DNA from: Desulfocapsa sp.
Lineage (GTDB): Bacteria > Desulfobacterota > Desulfobulbia > Desulfobulbales > Desulfocapsaceae
Direction: 5' to 3'
NCBI GenBank assembly: GCA_030638765.1
Contig: DAOWDZ010000129.1
Location: forward strand, 1-6,226
Length of the DNA: 6,226 nt
Shown here piece by piece: positions 1-4,262 of this stretch. The translations under genes and the position numbers were made by a program. The notes beneath the pieces were generated by a model, which was given only the letters and a program-made list of their open reading frames with translations, searched no databases and was not told the DNA's origin. The first letter of the stretch is position 1. The number at the start of each line of letters is the position of its first letter.

Positions 1-51
1 AATCAGGTATTTCACGAAAACACCACTAACAAACAATTGCTGCTTCAGCAT
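1..51 (-). CDS. N-terminal 17 codons of a gene running off the left edge
   Basis: An ATG at 51-49 opens a frame reading MLKQQLFVSGVFVKYLI with no stop to the window edge. It is preceded by AGGAG at 62-58 with a 6-nt spacer, a near-ideal ribosome binding site. The start lies 27 nt after the stop of the upstream 159-aa gene on the same strand, with no terminator-like hairpin between them, so the two are probably co-transcribed. The visible residues are hydrophobic with interspersed lysines, as in the start of a signal peptide or first membrane helix, but 17 residues are too few to identify a family. That this is a real gene is inferred from the Shine-Dalgarno sequence, spacing and open frame. 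Confidence 0.6.
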   Translation of the reverse strand, partial: MLKQQLFVSGVFVKYLI

Positions 52-57
52 TACAAA

Positions 58-62
58 CTCCT
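58..62 (-). promoter_or_regulatory. Shine-Dalgarno site of the left-edge gene
   Basis: AGGAG on the minus strand sits 6 nt before the ATG at 51-49. It is the main reason for calling a gene whose body is outside the window. A second purine-rich stretch at 71-80 lies across the upstream stop codon and is too far away to serve this start. Confidence 0.6.
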
Positions 63-78
63 GAAGGATTCTTCCTCC

Positions 79-558
79 CTATTGAACAGGTACTTTCGTG
101 GGCAAATTATCATTATTTTCCTCCACAGTTTCATCCTCACTCCTGAGACGTCGCATTTCATAAATAAAATCATTTGAAACGCTCAGCAAAGCACTCATCA
201 TACGATCAAATACTACTGTGAATGCCTCAACATTTGGTTGAAAACACTCTGAGACAGCAACAACAGAGTCAAGTGCCTCCGTCAAAAAAACCTTGCTGAC
301 CTTGGTACCGCCAGAACTTTTGCTTGCAACTTTACAGGCTCTTTCCAATTCCTCTGGAGAATCAATTGACCAGAAATCCGGTTTTAATATTCGATAGTAT
401 TGCTCATCGTTATCATCCAAAATAACAAAGAACCAGCTTCCTTCCTTTTTAAAAGCAATATCTCCAACATCATCTAAGGACGGTCTATATCCTTCGTCGC
501 GAAGAAACTCCAAAACAAATTCTTGCTTTTTATTACTCTCTGATGCTTTCTGTTCCAT
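79..558 (-). CDS. YbjN-like (type III secretion chaperone-like fold) small protein
   Basis: This is a 159-aa soluble protein with no signal peptide or membrane segment. The pattern fits the YbjN / T3SS-chaperone-like superfamily. Residues 11-25 form an amphipathic helix ending in a G-Y-x-P turn. They are followed by strands GDIAFKKEG (about 32-40) and SWFFVILDDND (41-51), an aromatic Y-Y-R-I-L-K-P-D-F-W stretch (54-63), a lysine/valine strand (86-92), and a last helix after the VSECFQP strand (102-108, helix 109-135). The acidic tail from 139 looks disordered. YbjN-type proteins are small putative chaperone or adaptor proteins with poorly known roles, so no specific function is assigned. The ATG at 558-556 follows AAAGGGA with 6 nt spacing. 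The gene is first in an apparent two-gene unit and is divergent from the secreted-protein gene at 773. The family call rests on pattern recognition; existence of the gene is much surer than its name. Confidence 0.75.
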   Translation of the reverse strand: MEQKASESNKKQEFVLEFLRDEGYRPSLDDVGDIAFKKEGSWFFVILDDNDEQYYRILKPDFWSIDSPEELERACKVASKSSGGTKVSKVFLTEALDSVVAVSECFQPNVEAFTVVFDRMMSALLSVSNDFIYEMRRLRSEDETVEENNDNLPTKVPVQ

Positions 559-633
559 AACGTTTCCCTTTAGTTGCTATTCACAATCTCATTTTATCGA
601 TATACTTTACACCACACTTCACTCTCTGTTTTT

Positions 634-691
634 AAAGACGGACATTTGAAATATTTTTCATATTTTAAAAAATCTTTTTTTGTCCGTCTTT
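634..691. repeat. Perfect 11-bp inverted repeat with 36-nt AT-rich spacer, divergent intergenic region
   Basis: AAAGACGGACA at 634-644 is exactly matched by its reverse complement TGTCCGTCTTT at 681-691. The spacer is almost pure A/T and contains its own small hairpin, TGAAA (647-651) with TTTCA (656-660). A run of T continues to 694 after the right arm, so a plus-strand transcript could form a terminator-like structure with an unusually large loop. However, no plus-strand gene precedes it. It lies between the divergent starts at 558 and 773, so a leader attenuator, a pair of opposed protein-binding sites, or the ends of a tiny mobile-element remnant are alternatives. What is seen is the symmetry; the role is unknown. 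Confidence 0.6.
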
Positions 692-772
692 TTTCATAAC
701 AAAACATGAGAACATACAGAACACATTGGTTCATTTTCTGGCTAAACTTCTACACAGACAAGTCCCTTTGCC

Positions 773-1456
773 ATGAGATCACAGTTACCTTCAAGCACTT
801 TCATTATACTCGCAAGCCTCTTATACTCCGTCCCCCTGCTTTATGGAGGCCAGATTGAACCCACCGGAATTATATTGCCTGTTGAGTTAGAAAATATAGA
901 CAAAATAGAAGAGCTGATTGCTCCATTTGATGCAACAAACAGCTCGGACATCCGATCGTGGGAATTTCAAGTGGATGATATCTTGCTAATGGTCTTTTCT
1001 ACACGATGGGATGGTCTGCTGATTGCTTACAACCACAACACAGAAAAGGTTATATTCAGTGATCAGAACCTATCCCGGGGAATAGGGGGTGAGGTTCATC
1101 TCTACAGAAAAAATGGCATAAGCCCCGATGTAGTACTCACACTCGAAATTTTCAGTGGCTCTGGAACGGGCGTATATGCCAGCTCTTTTTTTATTTATAG
1201 TCTCAATAACGGATATATCACAAAGGTTTATGATGGAGATTTAAATGGTTATTCTGATGCTTGCACAGGATATAGAGAATATGATTTCCATTACGAAATA
1301 ATTCCGGCAAAGGATGCTGTCTGGCAGGTCACAAAACATGGCAGCGATGTGCTTTTCCAGTGTCCGGAAAAAATGGACTGCAACAGCTGCTACGCTCTAA
1401 AAGAAGGAGTAAAAACAGTCGAACAGGTTGATACAAGCTGGCTTTTATCCAGATAA
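773..1456 (+). CDS. Secreted cysteine-containing protein of unknown function
   Basis: This is a 227-aa protein I do not recognise. Residues 1-26 look like a Sec signal peptide: one arginine, a hydrophobic core FIILASLLYSVPLL (10-23), and small residues Y-G-G before the likely cleavage near residue 25-26. The acceptor positions are not a lipobox, so it should be periplasmic or secreted rather than a lipoprotein. The mature part is rich in predicted beta strands with aromatic residues and G/S/D turns. It carries four cysteines near the C-terminus (164, 197, 203, 206; the last three as C-x5-C-x2-C), suggesting disulfides or metal binding. The ATG at 773 is the only plausible start: an in-frame TAA lies at 743-745 and no ATG, GTG or TTG intervenes. 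Upstream DNA shows no clear Shine-Dalgarno, so translation initiation looks weak. It has no evident operon partner, because the next gene has its own promoter. Confidence 0.75.
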   Translation: MRSQLPSSTFIILASLLYSVPLLYGGQIEPTGIILPVELENIDKIEELIAPFDATNSSDIRSWEFQVDDILLMVFSTRWDGLLIAYNHNTEKVIFSDQNLSRGIGGEVHLYRKNGISPDVVLTLEIFSGSGTGVYASSFFIYSLNNGYITKVYDGDLNGYSDACTGYREYDFHYEIIPAKDAVWQVTKHGSDVLFQCPEKMDCNSCYALKEGVKTVEQVDTSWLLSR

Positions 1457-1479
1457 CAACCGGTATATATTGAACACTT

Positions 1480-1506
1480 AATTTTACAAGGAATCCTTAT
1501 AAAATT
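1480..1506. promoter_or_regulatory. 27-bp near-perfect palindrome upstream of the cyclase promoter, candidate operator
   Basis: Arms 1480-1492 and 1494-1506 pair at 12 of 13 positions around a central A at 1493; the only mismatch is C1487 opposite A1499. The inner core is AAGGAATCCTT and the outer arms are AATTTTA and TAAAATT. It ends 12 bp before the -35 hexamer at 1519, and its centre is about 61 bp upstream of the predicted transcription start near 1554. That spacing is typical of class I activator sites. It has no following T-run, so it is a poor intrinsic terminator for the preceding gene. It does not match the CRP half-site. The symmetry is seen directly; the operator role is inferred. 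Confidence 0.5.
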
Positions 1507-1518
1507 CCACAACCACCT

Positions 1519-1547
1519 TTGACATTGTATTTTTACCTTGCTATACT
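1519..1547 (+). promoter_or_regulatory. Sigma-70 promoter for the diguanylate cyclase
   Basis: A perfect TTGACA (-35) at 1519-1524 and TATACT (-10, 5 of 6 matches) at 1542-1547 are separated by the optimal 17 bp. The expected start is near 1554, giving a leader of about 85 nt before the ATG at 1639. This is the best promoter match I see in the window and implies that the cyclase is transcribed independently of the secreted-protein gene. Confidence 0.75.
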
Positions 1548-1638
1548 TACCCTAGAGTATTTTTGCATTACTTCTGAATTTACGACATCTTCTGTATCAC
1601 AATTTCAAGTTCATCATAATTTTAAAAAATCTTATTAA

Positions 1639-3105
1639 ATGACGCAAAATAACCATCCTCAGAAATCCCTCTGGCTTCGCCTCTGGCAGCCTTTTCTTGC
1701 CCTTTCAATCTATAAAAAATTCTTGCTGGTTCTGATGAGCTTCCTCTGCGGTTACCTTATCATTGGAGTCCACAGTTATTTATTTATCGAAACACTTAGA
1801 CAGGAACTGGCCATGGCATGTGGCGGAAATGAAAATCTAGCCAATGCAATTGCTCTTCTTGACAGCTATATCACGCACGTTATCATCCTGGTCATTTTGA
1901 TCATGGCTTTTATGAGCCTGACAAGTTTTTTATGTGTACGGATTCTTGTAGATTTTCTTAACCAGATGACCTGCTCACTCCGCACCCTGATCAACAGAGG
2001 TGATCAAGGTCAGGCATGCGTCTACGGAACAGAAATTCCAGTAATAACTCAAGACAAAATAGGAGAAGTTGCATCACTGGTCAATCGACTCACCGGGCAT
2101 ATCCGTGACATTTCCCTGTTCAGAAGAACCATTGAAGCCGACGAAAGCGTTGGTGAAGTCTACAACCGACTGGCCTATATCTTTAAGGAAACATTACATC
2201 TCAACACTTTTATTATTTGGGAAGTCCGGGAACAAGATGACTCCATAGAAGCTGTGTATGCCTGGCCTCCGGAACTGAAACATGAAACTTGTGAAATGAG
2301 TACCTCAAGAATCTGCAGGGCACGACGAACAGGAGAAGTAATATCATCCGCAGGATTTCTCAACATCTGCCCAGTGTTCCCCCTCTCTGATGTTATGACC
2401 CATACCTGTGTTCCCATGATCGTTTCTGGAAAAGTACTTGGGGTTGTTCAATTTTTCACACTCTTTGTCGACAGTAATCAACGCGCAGAAGAATTACGGG
2501 GAAACCAGCACCTTGCCGGCCTCTATCTCGCCGAAGCACTTCCGGTACTACATGCCAAACGACTTGCCTCCAATCTTCATGAAATGGCCACTAAAGATGC
2601 ATTAACCGGGCTTGCTAACCGAAGATTCCTGGAAACAAACATCAACCCAATGCTTGCCGGGATCAAACGAAGAAACAGCACTCTGGCCATTCTCATGTGT
2701 GACATGGATTTCTTCAAACAGGTAAACGACAAACATGGACACGATGTGGGTGATCAAGTCTTGAAAACTCTTGCGGTTATCATGCAAAAAGCTGTTCGCG
2801 CCTCGGATATCGTCATCCGTTATGGCGGCGAAGAATTCCTTATTCTGCTCACCGACTGCAAGATGGAAAAAGCGACAGAAGTAGCAGAAAAGATACGAAC
2901 AGCTGTTGAAGAACAGTTATTTCGCATCGATGATATCACCATCCGTAAAACCCTCAGTATTGGAGTTTCTATTTATCCCGATGATGGAGAAGGATTCTGG
3001 GAATGTGTCAAACATGCTGACATTGCTCTCTATCATGCAAAAGATACTGGCAGAAACAATGTAGTACGTTTTGATTCCTCCATGTGGGATGAGGATAGTT
3101 ATTAA
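1639..3105 (+). CDS. Membrane-bound diguanylate cyclase (HAMP-like, GAF-like, GGDEF)
   Basis: This 488-aa inner-membrane enzyme should make cyclic di-GMP from two GTP. Helix 1 (about 28-50) and helix 2 (79-102) enclose a short periplasmic loop of about 28 residues. A HAMP-like linker follows, ending in DKIGEVASLVNRL (139-151). A GAF-like domain (about 168-305) carries cysteines at 218, 226, 244 and 257. The GGDEF domain starts at KDALTGLANRRF (319-330). The motif is GGEEF (396-400). By alignment with PleD, metal ligands D355 and E398 and guanine-contact residues N363 and D372 are all present, so the domain should be active. RASD (387-390) stands five residues before the motif, forming the RxxD inhibitory site for product feedback. 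No EAL domain is present. The start is fixed by an in-frame TAA immediately before the ATG. No Shine-Dalgarno is visible in the A/T-rich leader, so translation may be weak or rely on an unstructured leader. The GAF ligand is unknown. Confidence 0.95.
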   Translation: MTQNNHPQKSLWLRLWQPFLALSIYKKFLLVLMSFLCGYLIIGVHSYLFIETLRQELAMACGGNENLANAIALLDSYITHVIILVILIMAFMSLTSFLCVRILVDFLNQMTCSLRTLINRGDQGQACVYGTEIPVITQDKIGEVASLVNRLTGHIRDISLFRRTIEADESVGEVYNRLAYIFKETLHLNTFIIWEVREQDDSIEAVYAWPPELKHETCEMSTSRICRARRTGEVISSAGFLNICPVFPLSDVMTHTCVPMIVSGKVLGVVQFFTLFVDSNQRAEELRGNQHLAGLYLAEALPVLHAKRLASNLHEMATKDALTGLANRRFLETNINPMLAGIKRRNSTLAILMCDMDFFKQVNDKHGHDVGDQVLKTLAVIMQKAVRASDIVIRYGGEEFLILLTDCKMEKATEVAEKIRTAVEEQLFRIDDITIRKTLSIGVSIYPDDGEGFWECVKHADIALYHAKDTGRNNVVRFDSSMWDEDSY

Positions 3106-3264
3106 GAACCCTGCCCCCAGGTGCTTACTTCTTCATTCCACTGTAATCTGAGTTCTGGATTTCCGCATAGGAGATAACCTAGCCCACACAGAACAGACTT
3201 AACATACTGATACAACAACTACATCACAACATATGGACATTGAACAAAAACCTTAAGAAATAGC

Positions 3265-3304
3265 GCGTTAAAACTATATATTTTTTTAATGCACATACTT
3301 GTGC
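3265..3304. other. Overlapping weak dyads in the convergent gap
   Basis: The 205-nt gap between the convergent cyclase and membrane-protein genes holds two small symmetries near its right end. One is GCGTTAAAA (3265-3273) with TTTTAATGC (3284-3292), pairing with one G-U wobble on the plus strand. The other is GCACA (3291-3295) with TGTGC (3300-3304) and a 4-nt loop. Neither is followed by a proper T-run in the sense of transcription, so a bidirectional terminator is only a weak possibility. I see nothing else in the gap. Confidence 0.25.
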
Positions 3305-3310
3305 CAATAC

Positions 3311-4150
3311 TCAAGTATCCTTTTGCAATTCTTTTTGCAACTCCTCGGACAGTTGGGCAAGTTCTTCCTGAAGCAGGCTTATACTATCTGCTTTTCCATT
3401 ATAAAGTTTGTGTATTTCGCCATCGGCAAACAACAATTGCTCCTTTTGAACCTGCCAGCGTTCCCTTGAAGTATCCAGCAATTCAAGGAGATCCAGAAAC
3501 GCATTACCGATTTCCTGGTGTTTATGTATTACCTTAGTGAATATTTCTCTCTGGTTTTCATGACTATTTTTAATCTGCTCATTAAGTGTTTTCTCAACAA
3601 AATATGAAAGTGATTGCTGCTCAAGAGCCTGTGCAACCAGTTCCGGTTCTTTATTGTATCCTTCAAGTAACTTCCCGCTCAAGGCAACAAAGTTTTCAGC
3701 GTTAGCCCTATGCTGCTTAAAAATTTCCGAATCACCAGCCACGATAACAATTTCTTGGAATGAGTTATTGACCAGGAAATTTTGAGCCTCCTGCCAGGAT
3801 TTATTCACATCACTATCCAGTACTTGAGTAATAATCTGCCTGCCCGTTTTGAAATCTTCAATATATCCCTGTTTTTTCTCCACCGCCCCCCAGCAACTGT
3901 ATAGAAAATAAATCACAAGGATAGTGCTGAAAGTTGTATTTATACGTTTTTGAGAACTGCTGATTTTGGTAAGCAGATGGGTGCCAACCAGAGTAAAAAT
4001 GAGAAAAGCAAGAAATTTTGCTCCAATATCCATCGAAAAACTCAGCTCATCAAAATTGCCATATTGCACCTTGGCAACATACCAGTAAAGGCCGAAGAAA
4101 ATAAAAAAAGTAACAATATTAAATGGTGTAAGAACGCGAGGTTTTGACAT
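3311..4150 (-). CDS. Three-helix membrane protein with long helical C-terminal region, unknown function
   Basis: This is a 279-aa protein I do not recognise. The N-terminal third has three hydrophobic helices: about 10-27 (IVTFFIFFGLYWYV), 43-62 (GAKFLAFLIFTLVGTHLL) and 73-89 (FSTILVIYFLYSCWGAV). Residues 90-279 are hydrophilic and strongly helical, with many Q, E, K and L. The last 25 residues form a coiled-coil-like segment ending in a duplicated ELQK unit, which is also visible as a short DNA direct repeat. By the positive-inside rule K/R-rich segments at 62-69 and 91-103 compete, so topology is uncertain. The ATG at 4150-4148 follows AAAGGA with 7 nt spacing, a good ribosome binding site. 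It lies 112 nt downstream of the VWA gene on the same strand, so it could be co-transcribed with it and act as a membrane partner. That link is inferred from position only. Confidence 0.8.
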   Translation of the reverse strand: MSKPRVLTPFNIVTFFIFFGLYWYVAKVQYGNFDELSFSMDIGAKFLAFLIFTLVGTHLLTKISSSQKRINTTFSTILVIYFLYSCWGAVEKKQGYIEDFKTGRQIITQVLDSDVNKSWQEAQNFLVNNSFQEIVIVAGDSEIFKQHRANAENFVALSGKLLEGYNKEPELVAQALEQQSLSYFVEKTLNEQIKNSHENQREIFTKVIHKHQEIGNAFLDLLELLDTSRERWQVQKEQLLFADGEIHKLYNGKADSISLLQEELAQLSEELQKELQKDT

Positions 4151-4169
4151 GATTTAATCCTTTTCAGTT

Positions 4170-4175
4170 ATTATA
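4170..4175 (-). promoter_or_regulatory. Possible -10 element before the membrane-protein gene
   Basis: A perfect TATAAT reads on the minus strand 19 nt before the ATG. No good -35 is found 16-18 bp upstream: TTGTGC is only 14 bp away. The predicted start near 4163 would fall in the ribosome binding site and give a leader of about 12 nt. It may be chance in A/T-rich DNA; if it is real, the membrane-protein gene could also be transcribed separately from the VWA gene. Confidence 0.25.
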
Positions 4176-4262
4176 GGAAATTTCAAACAGCACAACTAGC
4201 TCATTCTGAATATTCACTGACACTTTGTGTAACAAGTTAACATACAATCGGCAATCTTTCTG

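Noticed and set aside
584..600. Minus-strand -10-like TAAAAT for the YbjN-like gene
   Set aside because: No acceptable -35 lies 16-18 bp upstream, and such hexamers are frequent in this A/T-rich gap.
3291..3304. Intrinsic terminator for the membrane-protein gene
   Set aside because: The 5-bp GCACA/TGTGC hairpin is followed on the minus strand by A-rich, not T-rich, sequence, so it is not a standard terminator.
3289..3537. Plus-strand 82-codon open frame
   Set aside because: It overlaps the 3' end of the well-supported minus-strand membrane-protein gene, has no ribosome binding site and no recognisable protein features.
4225..4247. Dyad around GTTAAC in the gap between the VWA and membrane-protein genes
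   Set aside because: The arms need bulges to pair and there is no T-run; the symmetry is weak enough to be chance in A/T-rich DNA.
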